64,000 bases of DNA, taken from positions 112,599,219 through 112,663,218 of the forward strand of contig CM071571.1 of NCBI GenBank assembly GCA_036426205.1. The letters are read 5' to 3'. The notes below the pieces were generated by a model. That model was not told the DNA's origin. It saw nothing but the letters and a program-made list of their open reading frames with translations, and searched no databases. Below are positions 41,570 through 52,801 of this stretch, one piece after another (position 1 is the stretch's first letter; each line of letters starts with the position of its first letter). This DNA comes from Ascaphus truei. Lineage: Eukaryota; Chordata; Amphibia; Anura; Ascaphidae. A program made the translations under genes and the position numbers.

Positions 41570-43800
41570 ACATCATGCTTGATCTACATTTCCTCTTGTA
41601 TATACTGTAAACTACTCTAAATTTGAAAGGACAATCTATTTATCAATTACTGGGACTGCTATGAGGAGAAATGATACTTATGTGACAATCTATATACTGT
41701 ATGTCTCATTTTGAGGAACAAAACAATTACTGTACACATTTCTACCATAAAATTCTGTACTATTGTCAGTTTATTTTACTATAGTTAATTTAATACTGTA
41801 TGTGGACAATTGGAGCTCTCTTATCCATTTAACGAGACATTCAAAATTCCTGCAAGCTCTAACTCCAACACCCATCACACCATATCATATAAACTTGTGT
41901 CAAAAGGAGATCAAATGAGAACAGTGGATTTAGAGAAATGGGGGCAGGATCATGAAAAAATAAAATAGAATTTAGTAAGGCATGGTGCTAAAGGAAGAAA
42001 AATACAGGATCACATTCCTTTGGCACCAGGCCTTAAGAAATGTAACTTAATTTTTTCATGATCCTGCCTCCAGTTCTCTAAATCCGCTGTGCTCCCTTGA
42101 TCTCCTTTTGCTCATTCACTATGTTTACCAGCGCACACCAGAATTCACAGATCTGCACACTTTGCAGGTCCCTGAGCTGACTACCCATTCAGGGGTTTAT
42201 GGACATTTACACACTGTGCTATTGGCTTGAATCTACAGCTGTGGGTTAGTTTTTACCTACCTGCTGTGCTGTTTAACTGTGGGTTGCAGTGTTTGGTTCC
42301 TTTCCCGCAGGCTCACCTCTCTAATTCAAAACCTCAGTGATTGCAACAGCGCGGGAATACATGGACTAATGTGCAGAGAGTCTGATCTATCCATTATCTT
42401 TATAAATTGACATGTCTCTTTCCTGCCTTTGACATATATTACATACATAGATTTTGGTAGCACCACTCAGGAGAATCAGTTCTCTAAACTCTATTTGTGT
42501 CAAAAGGATCTACATTTCCTCTTGTATAAAAACTACTTTAAATTTGAAAACAAAATCTATTTATCAACTACTGGGACTGCTATGGGGAGAAATATTACTC
42601 ATGTGCCAATCTATCTACTGTGTTTCACATTTTGAGGAACAATACAATTACTGTACACATTTCTACCATAAAATTCTGTACTATTGTCAGTTTATTTTAC
42701 TATAGTTAATTTAATACTGTATGTTACAATTGGAGCTCTCTTATCCATTTAACGAGACATTCAAAATTCCTCAAGCTCTAACTTCCAACACCCATCACAC
42801 CATATCATAATAACTTGTGTCAAAAGAGATCAAATGAGAACAGTGGATTTAGAGAATGGGGGCAGGAATCATGAAAAAATAATAGAATTTAGTAAGGCAT
42901 GGTGCTAAAGGAGAAAAATACAGGATCACATTCCTTTGGCACCAGGCCTTAAGAAATGTAACTTAATTTTTTCATGATCCTGCCCCAGTTCCAAATCAAC
43001 TCCGCTGTGCTCCCTTGATCTCCTTTGCTCATTCACTATGTTTACCAGCGCACACCAGATTCACAGATTCTGCACACTTTGCAGTCCTGACTGACTACCC
43101 ATTCAGGGGTTTTGGACATTTACACACTGTGCTAGTCTGGAAATGGGGTAGGTTATGTTCTTGAATCTACAGCTGTGGTTAGTTTTTACCTACCTACTGT
43201 GCTGTTTAACTGTGGGTTGCAGTGTTTGGTTCCTTTCCCGCAGGCTCACCTCTCTAATTCAAAACCTCAGTGATTGCAACAGCGCGGGAAATACATGGAC
43301 TAATGTGCAGAAGTCTGATCTAATAATCCTTATCTTTAAATTGACATGTCTCTTTCCTCCTTTGACATTATTACATACATAGATTTTGGTAGTCACCACT
43401 CAGGAAGATCAGTTCTCTAAACTCTATTTTGTCAAAAGGACTCTACATTTCCTCTTGTATAAAAAAAAAACTACTTTAAATTTGAAAAAACAAAATCTAT
43501 TTATCAAACTACTGGGGACTGCTATGGGGAGAAATATTACCATGTGCAATCTATCTACTGTGTTCACATTTTGAGGAACATACAATTACTCTACGAATTT
43601 CTACCATAAAATGCTTGTACTATTGTCAGTTTATTTTACTATAGTTTCATTTAATACTGTATGTGGACAATTTGAGCTCTATTATCCATTTAACGAAACA
43701 TTCAAAATTCCTGCAACTAAACCCCACACACCCACCACACCATATTATATAAACTTGTGCCAAAAGGTATGCTGTTGGGTTTGACCAAATGTACTATATA
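41570..43800 (+). repeat. Tandem array of a roughly 930-bp unit (2.4 copies) with PLE RT fragment
   Basis: CTACATTTCCTCTTGTATA recurs at about 41583, 42509 and 43442, so the periods are about 926 and 933. Each unit carries a PLE RT piece (F-K-F-E-N-K-I-Y-L-S-T-T-G-T-A-M-G in the copy at 42429-42635; also H-F-E-E-Q-Y). The two complete units contain a foldback with GGATTTAGAGAA and CAGGATCATGAAAAAAT arms (41925-42095 and 42845-43000). The units differ mainly by one-base insertions and deletions. The RT piece is too short and broken to be functional. Confidence 0.75.
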
Positions 43801-45070
43801 CAACAAAAGACAAACATTCCCATGCTTACATCCAATATGGGAAAAAATATAACGTTAAATACTTAACTGTTGTTTTCTCATAGTAAGGGTCATTTAGTTT
43901 ATTCTTTGGGAGGAGGGGTCACTAACCTCCAAACAGCTGTTACCATTTCCATGATACCCACAATCTGTGAAACACCATGAGAATAAGAAGCACTGGATGG
44001 AGGGATGTGTATATGTTGTAAATAAAACTGTAATTAATAACCTTTTCTAAGCCATTATTAATAATACTGTAATCACTGCCCAAAATGTTGGGCTTTTAAT
44101 ATAGTGCAACAAACTATAATAAAAAAATGCATTGCCTCACTTATCAAGTTACATTCTCCTAGGACCTTGCTGGAGCTCTAGTTATTTAAAGCAGAAAGGG
44201 GGTGATAGACCGCACTCCTGACCTGAAAAAACTCACAAGGTTGCAGGGCCCCGCACGGCAACACAGGAAGGGACCCTAATATTCCCCTCACAAGTACTCA
44301 CAAACCAAAAGATTAGACCAGCACTCTCATGTCTCAACTCCACAGATACTACGAATACCAGTGTAGGGAAATATGAATACATTTCAAGGACATTAGTAAT
44401 AACTGACAATTATAGTGTGGCTCTTTTTTTCTTTCACGCTCCCAAGAGACTACTGGGTTACTGCACACCCCTCGTGGCTACAGATCGAATTCTGAGCCTC
44501 CGCTAGCTGGGAGTCTGGTGTAACCATTAAGAGCGTCAAGCGCCTCCATTCTTACCCAGGATCCCCTAATGTGAGATTCCCCTGGGCAGAAACATACACA
44601 CACCGTATGATTGTAAAACTGTTTTTTTACTCTCAACACAGTACATTGCGCTCTATCACTTTATACTGAACCCGTAGCAATAACCAATATCACAATAGAC
44701 TCACTAGTTATAACCAATATAATCTTAGTGGCTCGGCCACTCTCACTCAGGGAGTCAACGTCTCCGTCCCCTCCACCGCGTGCCCCACACCCCCGTGTCC
44801 ATGTTATTTAAGTATTAGTAATTTATATAAGTTATTAATATTTTAAAATCAGGTTTAGCAATATTTATCAAAATATAGTATTAATAAAATCAATAATAAT
44901 AAATTAATATATATTCTTTTCTTTCCCCCACCTTCCGTTATTATCGTATAAGTAACATTATCTGATTTATTAATACTTAATTTTCTCCCTATTCTTACTT
45001 CCTTTATCTCATCCTCCTTTTCTGCTCTTCTATCTATCTTATCTTATCTCTCTGAGTCCTCCACGCTTTC
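43801..45070. other. No gene seen
   Basis: CCTTGCTGGAGCTCTAGTTA at about 44164 resembles 40168-40190, hinting at a shared repeat edge. The region 44200-44800 is moderately GC-rich but has no recognised ORF or LTR ends. Confidence 0.4.
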
Positions 45071-45264
45071 TTCTTCTTCCTTGTTTCCACGATTTCTTTT
45101 ACCTCGTCCTCTCCCTCCCCTAATCCTTCCCCTTCTTCTCTTCTTTTCTATTTTACCTTTGTCTCTACCTTCTCTTTCCCCCTCCTCTCTCATCTCCTTT
45201 CCTCTCCTCTCTTTTCGTTTTCTTCTTCACTTTTCTTTCATCCTTCTTCTCCTCCTTCCTCTCG

Positions 45265-45990
45265 ATGTGTGTATATATGTGGGAGTGTGTGTATATATGT
45301 GGGAGTGTGTGTATATATGTGGGAGTGTGTGTATATATATGTGGGAGTGTGTGTATATATGTGGGAGTGTGTGTATATATATGTGGGAGTGTGTGTATAT
45401 ATGTGGGAGTGTGTGTGTGTATATGTGGGAGTGTGTGTGTGTATATGTGGGAGTGTGTGTATATGTGGGGGTGTGTGTGTATATGGGTGTGTGTGGGTGT
45501 TTATATATGGGAGAATGTGTATGTGTGTATGGGAGTATGTGTGACACCAGAGGTACCCCCCCAATTAGAGACCCACCCCTGCCCCGGTCAGTCACCCACC
45601 CCTGCCCCGGTCAGTCAGTCAGTCACCCCTTCCCTAGTCAGTCAGTCACCCCTGCCCTAGTCAGTCAGTCACCCCTGCCCTAGTCAGTCAGTCACCCCTG
45701 CTCAGGTCAGTCAGTCACCCCTGCCCCGGTCAGTCAGTCACCCCTGCCCCGGTCAGTCAGTCCCCCCTACCCCTCTCTCTCTGGTCTCCCCCGTCTCCCC
45801 TCTCTCTGGTCTCCCCCGTCTCTGGTCTCCCCCGTCTCCCCTCTCTCTGGTATCCCCCGTCTCCCCTCTCTCTGGTCTCCCCCCGTCTCCCCTCTCTCTG
45901 GTCTCCCCCGTCTCCCCTCTCTCTGGTCTCCCCTCTCTCTGGTCTCTCTTTCTCTCCCCTCTCTCTTTCTCTCCCCTCTCTCTGGAAGCC
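45265..45990. repeat. Composite minisatellite: three adjoining arrays
   Basis: Array 1 (45265-45545) has about 20-22-bp units around TGTGGGAGTGTGTGTATATA. Array 2 (about 45565-45770) has units of about 25 bp around CAGTCACCCCTGCCCCGGT. Array 3 (about 45770-45990) has units around CTCTCTCTGGTCTCCCCC. A C/T-rich stretch precedes it. Long open frames on both strands are produced by the repeats and are not genes. Confidence 0.85.
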
Positions 45991-46199
45991 CTGTCATCAC
46001 TGTGCAGCAGCTCAGCCTCACCACTCCTCTGTTTACACTTAGCTATCAATGCCAGACACACCGCACATGTGCGCCTGCGGGTGGAGCCAGTGAGCACACC
46101 AGTCATTCTAAGGCATCCCCCGTTGCCATGGCAACGCAACTAAAGCATCTGTAACCATGGGAGTGTAGGCAGAAGCAGACTGCAATAGGGAGCAGGGGC

Positions 46200-46734
46200 A
46201 CTGAGCCGTTTGAACATGATGACGTCACATCACCAGCAGCAACAGGTCCTGTAACCAAAATGAAAGTGCAGTATTAAAAACACATGAAGAGGTGAAAATA
46301 TATACTGCAGATGCACAGTATTACTAAAAATCACTATCAATAGTGCAACAATAATAAATATACTAATATCACTCTAACATGCTACCAAGAGAAATGAATA
46401 GTGAATGCAGATTTGCTTGTAAGAGTTTGAAAAAGCAGACATAAAGGAAAGGAAGGAACAGGAAGGGGGGGTGGAGGAAAAGGGGAGAGGGAAAGGGGGA
46501 TGGGAGGGAAAGGGGGAGGGGAAAGGGGTAGATGGAGGGAGGGAAAGGGGGGGAAGGGGGGAAAGGGGGGAGGAGGGGTGCTAAGGAGCAAAAATGGGGT
46601 CACATAATAAGGCAAAAATAAGCCCAAAGATGAATACAGAAACGGATAATTCTAACTACACAGAGGTGACAGATGGCAGTAAGATCCCCAACTTTAACTC
46701 ATAAATGTATCTCCCTACAATGATACTACTGTTG
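46200..46734 (-). other. Probable 3' UTR of the 46.7 kb PLE, with purine-rich tract
   Basis: GGGGAGAGGGAAAGG-type low complexity at 46440-46580 (C/T-rich on the element's sense strand). No ORF. Confidence 0.45.
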
Positions 46735-48838
46735 CTACAAAAAGCAACCCAGTTTAAAATCCTCATTAAGTCCTCTGGGTGCCATAGTATCAAGTTCATA
46801 GATGAGCCTTGTTTCCAATTGCAGTAATAATTTCTCTGTCACCACCACGAATGGATGTGTGCGCTTGCATAATAGGCATGCACCTCAGCGTTGCAAGGCT
46901 ATGCTTAAAGTTTTTAAAGTGCCTCGCAACTGGTTGCAATTTATGGTCCTCCAATCCAGTGTTGTCGGCCAATGCCTTCCTAATAGATGATCTATGCAGA
47001 CTAATCCGCTCCTTTAGCATGCGCGTCGTTTTACCGACATAATATAGTCCGCAAGGGCACCGGATAAAGTAGACAACATATCTACTCTCACAGTTCATAT
47101 AGTCCTTAATAAGGCATGGTTTGCCACTATGGGGATGTGAATACTGCGTTCCAAGAATAAGGTATTGGCAGTTGGTGCATCCATGGCAGTTAAAGACACC
47201 TTTTTTCTTACTCAGCCAAGTTGTAGGTTTACCATATTTTTCCACCGGGTCTGCCCTAGTTAATGTATCGCCGATATTTCGCCCTCTTCTGTAGCAAAAT
47301 AGTGGGGGACGCTCAAAATTCTTGCCAATGGTGGCATCATTCGCCAATATATTCCAGTGTTGTTGGATCGACGTCTTAATCATTCTTGATGCAGTACTAA
47401 ATGTACTAGTGACATGGAAACTATCTTGCTTCTGTGCATTCGAAGAGGGCAGCAGGAGCTGTTCTCTAGGGACATCCTTGGCTCTCTTAAGTGCTGCATC
47501 AAGGTCCTTACATTCATATCCCCTCTCCTCAAAGTGTTAATACATTTTCACAAGGGCTTGATCACGCTCACCACTATCACTAGTAATCCGGCACACTCTA
47601 AGAAACTGGGAGTAAGGTAACCCTTTCTTAAGAGGTATTGGATGATGGCTGGTTGCCAGGAGGAGTGAATTCTTATCAGTATCTTTCTGATGTATCCTCG
47701 TCCGAAGTACTCCTTCAGTTAGATATACTTCTGTGTCAAGAAAAACAACCTTACTTGGACTATAGGTCAATGTGAACCGTATGGTGGATGCAATTTGGTT
47801 CAAATAATCCACAAATGCAATCATTTCTCCTTCTGTACCGTCCCATAGAAGGAAGACATCATCAATGTAGCGCATATATTCAACAATGTGTTGTGACAGA
47901 GGTGCGTCATGGAGGATATGCGTCTGTTCGTATTGATGCATAAAAAGGTTAGCGTATGATGGGGCCATATTAGACCCCATCGCCGTACCCATTAGTTGGA
48001 GGTAGAACTTATCCTCAAACTTAAAGTAAATTTTGAACAACACAATGTTCATCAAAAGTAGTAGGAACTCACTCGGTGGTCCTGTCCGATCTTGTTGACC
48101 CCGTAACTGTGTGGCCACCGCCTCCAAGCCTTCCGTATGCTCAATGTTCGTATAGAGGCTTGTGACATCCATAGTTACCAGCAGCAATGCACCATGTGTC
48201 ACTTGTATTTTAGCCAATCTGTTGATAAAGTCTGTGGTGTCCCGTATATAACTGGGCATTTTGGTAACAAGAGGTTGCAGGAAAAAGTCAAGGAATTGTT
48301 ATATGGGTTGGCATATGGATCCCCTCGCTGAGATGATTGGTCTCCCCGGAGGCAACCTCTGCGACTTGTGGATCTTCGGTAGAATGTACATAACCGGGAT
48401 AATTGGGTACGGTTGTACTAACAATTTCCCAATCTCCTCTGTGATCCACAAATTGTTAACACCCATTTGAATCACTGCATCAACCTCTCGCTTGTAACCG
48501 GTTGTAGGGTCTCCATTCAAAGATTTATAATGTTGGGTGATGTTCAATTGTCGCAGGACCTCTGTACGGTATTGGCTGTAATCCATTACTACAATATCTC
48601 CTCCCTTATCGGTGGCACGTATGATTATTTCTTTATTATCACGGAGGGCCTTGAGTGCCATTTGCTCCTCCCCAGTAAAATTGGAATAACTCCTCTTGAA
48701 GTTCCTCGCACGCTTCCTAGTGTCAGTTTCTACCAGACTGATAAAGGCTGAAATGTTGAAATTGTGTACCTGTGGATCAAAGGTACTGGATTGATGGAAT
48801 TGGTGCATTGTCAGTTCCTGATAGTCATCAGCCTGCAC
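46735..48838 (-). pseudogene. Penelope-like element ORF: RT plus GIY-YIG endonuclease, nearly intact
   Basis: Minus-strand frame of about 700 codons broken by only two in-frame TAA codons (48296-48298 and 47537-47539) and one frameshift near 46840. The last part, G-L-N-E-D-F-K-L-G-C-F-L, ends at 46735-46737 in the shifted frame. RT motifs appear in order: I-I-I-R-A-T-D-K-G-G, I-L-P-K-I-H-K and R-P-I-I-S near the N-terminus; T-M-D-V-T-S-L-Y-T-N-I (motif A); G-T-A-M-G-S-N-M-A-P-S-Y-A-N-L (motif B); R-Y-I-D-D-V-F (motif C, catalytic Asp pair). The Cys-rich linker C-H-G-C-x-N-C-Q-Y and the endonuclease with G-L-Y-Y-V-G-K-T and L-K-E-R follow. The N-terminus is cut off by a C/T-rich simple repeat near 48838. 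This architecture identifies a PLE. The copy is probably inactive. Confidence 0.9.
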
Positions 48839-48982
48839 TCTCCCTCTCTCACCCTCTCTCACACCCCCCCTCTCTCTCTCACCCTCTCTGTGTCTGTCTC
48901 ACACTCTTTATTTTTTCTTTTATTTCTTGGATTGTGATTGATATGTCCAGGGGTTTTTGGTTATCTTTTATAGTGTTCTCTC

Positions 48983-49018
<36 letters not shown>

Positions 49019-49140
49019 ACTCTCTCTCTCTCACCCTCTCTCTCTCTCACCCTCTCCCTCTCTCACCCTCTCTCACACCCCCCCTCTCTCTCTCACCCCC
49101 TCTCTCTCTCACCCTCTCTGTGTTTGTCTCACACTCTGTT
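48839..49140. repeat. (TC)n-rich simple repeat
   Basis: TCTCTCACCCTC-type units with a short non-repetitive gap at about 48905-48975. It abuts the truncated 5' end of the PLE. Confidence 0.85.
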
Positions 49141-49234
49141 TCTGGATCTCTTATTTACCCTATATATCTTAACTGCCCTATATTACACCAAAATAACCTA
49201 TACTGCTTTCTTCCAGATCTGACTCAAGCTTCAC

Positions 49235-49495
49235 ACAGGACTAATTGTAGTATAATGTAATACAATAAATACATTTATGTCAAAAACGAATGTTGTTCTG
49301 ACTAGGAATTTATTAAATGTATTTTATTTCTATGTTTTATTTTAAAGCGGGGTTGGGGGCGGGACTAGGGGTGGGGTTGGGGGCGGGACTAGGGGTGGAG
49401 TTGGGGGCGGGACTAGGGGCGGGGTTGGGGGCGGGACTAGGTGGCGAGTAGATTTTTTGGTTGGGCGAGTAGATTTTTGGATGATTTGTCGAACA

Positions 49496-49547
<52 letters not shown>

Positions 49548-49990
49548 CAAGGACTAATTGTAGTAAAATATAAATGTAATACAATAAACTTATGTCAAAA
49601 ACAAATGTTATTAGTTCTTACTAGGAATTTATTCAATGTCTTTTTTTAGGGACTGGGGGCTGATAAATGTGGCAGGTAGATTTTTTTGATTTGGCGAGTA
49701 GATTTTTGGGTGATTTGTCAAGCACCGTATGTATGTATGTATGTATATTGTTTGCAAAAAGAGTTGTATATATGTATGTATATATACAGTGGTCGATAAA
49801 TCACCCAAAAATCTACTCGCCGAACAAAAAAATCTACTCGCCACCTAGTCCCAGCCCCACCCCTAGCCCTATTGTTCATCTGAGGTTGTGTTTACCTAAT
49901 TTTAAGATCTGCTAAGGAACAGATGATTGTTATTATGTCCTGATATGTAAAACCCTAGAATTCAAAGAGGGTGCACATTCTTTTTTACAC
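49235..49990. repeat. Three copies of a CAGTG-ended dispersed element
   Basis: Copies one (about 49235-49498) and two (about 49550-49730) are direct repeats ending GGCGAGTAGATTTTTGG then GATTTGTC and CACTG-like. Copy three starts CAGTGGTCGATAAATCACCC at about 49788, inverted. Copy one holds a 24-bp minisatellite GGGGTTGGGGGCGGGACTAG. TA and CA microsatellites separate copies. The hAT-like CAGTG end is suggestive only. Confidence 0.5.
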
Positions 49991-50462
49991 AACTGTATTA
50001 TATATATATATTAATTTAGTATTTTACCATTTTTTTCTTGATTGAGGACATTTTGTTTATGATATTTGCGCTGTTGTGCTGTGTTTATATATATATATAT
50101 ATTTTATATGAGATTGTCCTCCTAAAATGGACCCGGAATTTTTTAGACCCAAGAGTGCTCACTGGGTCAGGAATGGGTTTACATGGTAATCAAGTTTGGG
50201 GATACGTGCTGACCAGTTCCAGGGAAATGTTATTGTTATTACAGCAAATAAAAGTTGTGGCCTTTTGAAACCCAAGTAATATGTTTGTGTTATTGAGAAA
50301 TCGTTTGGAAAAGAAGGGGCAAAGATTGAGGGCACAAATGCAATAGTTATACACTTTAATTTTCTCAACTCAGACAAAAAAGAGAATTTACCTTATTTTA
50401 GTACATCCTGATCATTTAACAAGATCTAGTACACCTAACACTCGAGAGTTTCTTATAGTCTG

Positions 50463-51334
50463 TGTGACGATAGGGGTTACTGGCATCACAAAACTGAAAT
50501 GAAGTCCAGCTAGATACCCCTAAATCTACAGTATGTAACTTGGCCACCTTTGTAAAATGTACTTTAAATATCTGGGGAAGAACAAGGAATGTGTAAATTT
50601 ATTTCCATGTCTGTAAGAATGTATTTCAAAGTCTGTTTTTGTTATTCTCTGTAAATACAATCCCACAGTTTAGTGAATCAACATTGTTCTGTGATGTGAT
50701 TTGGGAGTCAGCCCTGTAAAGTCCTAATTAGATTATGTGTACATATGTTTAGAGGGGACTCTAATTTAATCGGGGATGGGTTCTTAGCATGCCCTCTGGC
50801 TGTTGTGGCACAAACTTAATCAATGCTCTGATTGTCCAGCAGCCTCCTCCCATGTAAAGGATAGCCACAGAGGGATATATAAAGGGGTGCTGCTGATCAG
50901 AGAATCAGATCTACCTTCAGAGAGCATCTGAGAGCAAGAGAGGCTAACAGACTGAGAGACACTCTGGGAAGAAGTGTGGAGATCTACCCTCAGATGACTA
51001 TCTGAGAGACAGAGAGACTGAGAGACATTCTGTGAAGGAGTTTGATTTTTACAGTGACCAGCTGAAGAGATATCTCAGATGGGCTGCTGTGTGATTAGCC
51101 CTCTGAGATCCTGGACTAGAAGTGGACAGGACAAGCCTTCTTGAAGCAGGCTCCTGCACCTAGCGAGGCTAGAGTCTACTCCCCAGGCCCCCAGTTGGTA
51201 TTGAATCGTGTTTTGTACATCTTTGTTTGTCTGCTGGCGTGCCAGAATAAACCCCATGTTTTTCAATAACTTTGTCCTGTCTGGTGCTAGTGATCCCGGT
51301 GGTTTCGGTGAAAAAGCACTGGTCTCCCGTGACA
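50463..51334 (+). mobile_element. Solo LTR with 5-bp target duplication GTCTG
   Basis: The 872-bp block starts TGTGACGATAGG and ends CCCGTGACA, with GTCTG at 50458-50462 and 51335-51339. A TATA box ATATATAAAG lies at 50875-50884 and AATAAA at 51246-51251, giving a coherent plus-strand U3-R-U5 order. AGAGAGACTGAGAGAC-like repeats lie downstream of the TATA box. The last 270 bp match 61340-61609, so this family has at least two copies here. Confidence 0.9.
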
Positions 51335-51439
51335 GTCTGATAATTTAAAAATAAATAATAATTCAGACTTCTATTTCTCCTTACAGGAAATAATATTTTT
51401 TGCAGCGTAAGGATTATATTGGTATTAATGTATTTTTAC

Positions 51440-52689
51440 CAATACTCAAGCCTTCCCTACTAAAGACCAGAAAGCCATCACCGTGGCGAAGATATTATGG
51501 GAAAAGTACTTTGTACATTACGGCCTTCCCAACCGCCTTCACTCTGATCAGGGACGGGACTTCGAGAGTACATTGATCAGGGAACTACTCAAAATGCTAA
51601 ACATTGCCAAACCCGAACGACCCCGTATCACCCCAAAGGGGATGCACTACCCGAAAGTTTTAATCGGACCTTACTAGACATGCTCGGAACACTACAGAGT
51701 GCTCAGAAATCGGAGTGGAGTCGAACGTGGAGGCCTTGGTGCATGCGTACAATTGCACCCGACACGAGTCAACTGGATTCTCCCCATACTTCCTCATGTT
51801 TGGGCGAGAGGCGAGATTGCCAGTGGATGTGCTTCTTAGAGTCTCAACAGATGGGATACATAATGCTACCCATTTCAAATATGTGCAACGACTCAAAGAC
51901 AGCTTGCAGCAGGCGTACCAGCAGCCAGAGAAATCCACCGCTAAGCTAAATGCTGACAATAAGAGGCGATACGACCATAAGGTCAGATATCGGGAACTTC
52001 GGCCAGGAGACGCTGTGTTGCTTCGGAACTTGGGCATCCCAGGAAAACACAAATTGGCCGATCGATGGAGAGACGGAGTGTATGAAATAGAATCCCAGAT
52101 GCCTGGCCTCCCGGTCCATCGCATCAAAGACACTGAAGGCCGGGTAAAGGTATGGCACCGAAATCATCTTCTCCCCATTCCACAAGTGGGAGATGAAGAG
52201 ACAGAGATGCTGGCCACACCGCTCAATGGTGAGTCCGACGTATCAGAGTTGGGTCAAGAGACTGTCAATAACGAGACCCACTCTGACTCTCCTGAAGATC
52301 CTATGGAAGGACCCTCTCAAAGGGACTACTCCACAGAAGGGGCATCTCCCGGAGGAGCTACGGGTAAAGGGCTCCGTAGGCCAATGCCTACTAAGGTGGC
52401 ACCAACAGCCCAGCCTTTGGATGCACAGAGCCCGTGCTTTGTGCCTAACAGAGACTGTTCAGAGACAATTCTCCCCTCAATGGAAGAGGCTGAGCCTCAG
52501 GACTGTGTTTACTACTCCCCCGAGGGAGTTGCCGAAGAACAGCTTCGCCGGAGCCAAAGAGTAAGGTACCCTCCAACTCGGGTAACCTATGATCAAATTG
52601 GGGCACCCCATTATGAGGCTCAGCAGTGGGCTCGCGGCAGAGTGCAGTCTGTCATTGTGATGTTCACTGAAATGTGCAATCTGATCTAG
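51440..52689 (+). pseudogene. Ty3/Gypsy integrase, catalytic core to C-terminus, frameshifted
   Basis: Frame one (51483 to about 51635) has H-Y-G-L-P-N-R-L-H-S-D-Q-G-R-D-F-E, the second catalytic Asp of the D,D-35-E core. The catalytic Glu falls in a second frame (GAA at 51653, before S-F-N-R-T-L-L). Frame three (about 51715 to the TAG at 52687-52689) has H-A-Y-N-C-T-R-H-E-S-T-G-F-S-P-Y, L-M-F-G-R-E-A-R-L-P, and a GPY/F-type module with L-R-P-G-D-A-V-L-L, D-R-W-R-D-G-V-Y and V-W-H-R-N-H-L-L-P. The tail has R-R-S-Q-R near its end. Protease, RT, RNase H and the zinc-binding N-terminus are missing; the left edge is about 51430. The two frameshifts may be real or long-read errors. It lies just upstream of its purine tract and 3' LTR and is the only integrase in the window. 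Confidence 0.85.
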
Positions 52690-52761
52690 AGATAGTTTAG
52701 ATCGTATGTGGTGTTATGCATTTTCATTGCATAACTTCTGTATATAGTTATATTGAATGGT

Positions 52762-52801
52762 GTCCCAAGCGAGGACGTTGGGGATTTTACCAGGGGGAGG
52801 A
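52762..52801 (+). other. Conserved 3' junction and polypurine tract of the Gypsy element
   Basis: GTCCCAAGCGAGGACGTTGG at 52762 is identical to the junction of element B. A CAGGGGGAGGA purine tract and TGTAGCC follow. Confidence 0.75.

Noticed and set aside
45081..45683. 200-codon frame and several overlapping frames on both strands
   Set aside because: They are generated by the 20-22-bp and 25-bp minisatellite units; the residues simply repeat the unit.
52193..52564. 123-codon frame in the Gypsy integrase tail
   Set aside because: It is an alternative-frame overlap of the longer, motif-bearing integrase C-terminal frame.
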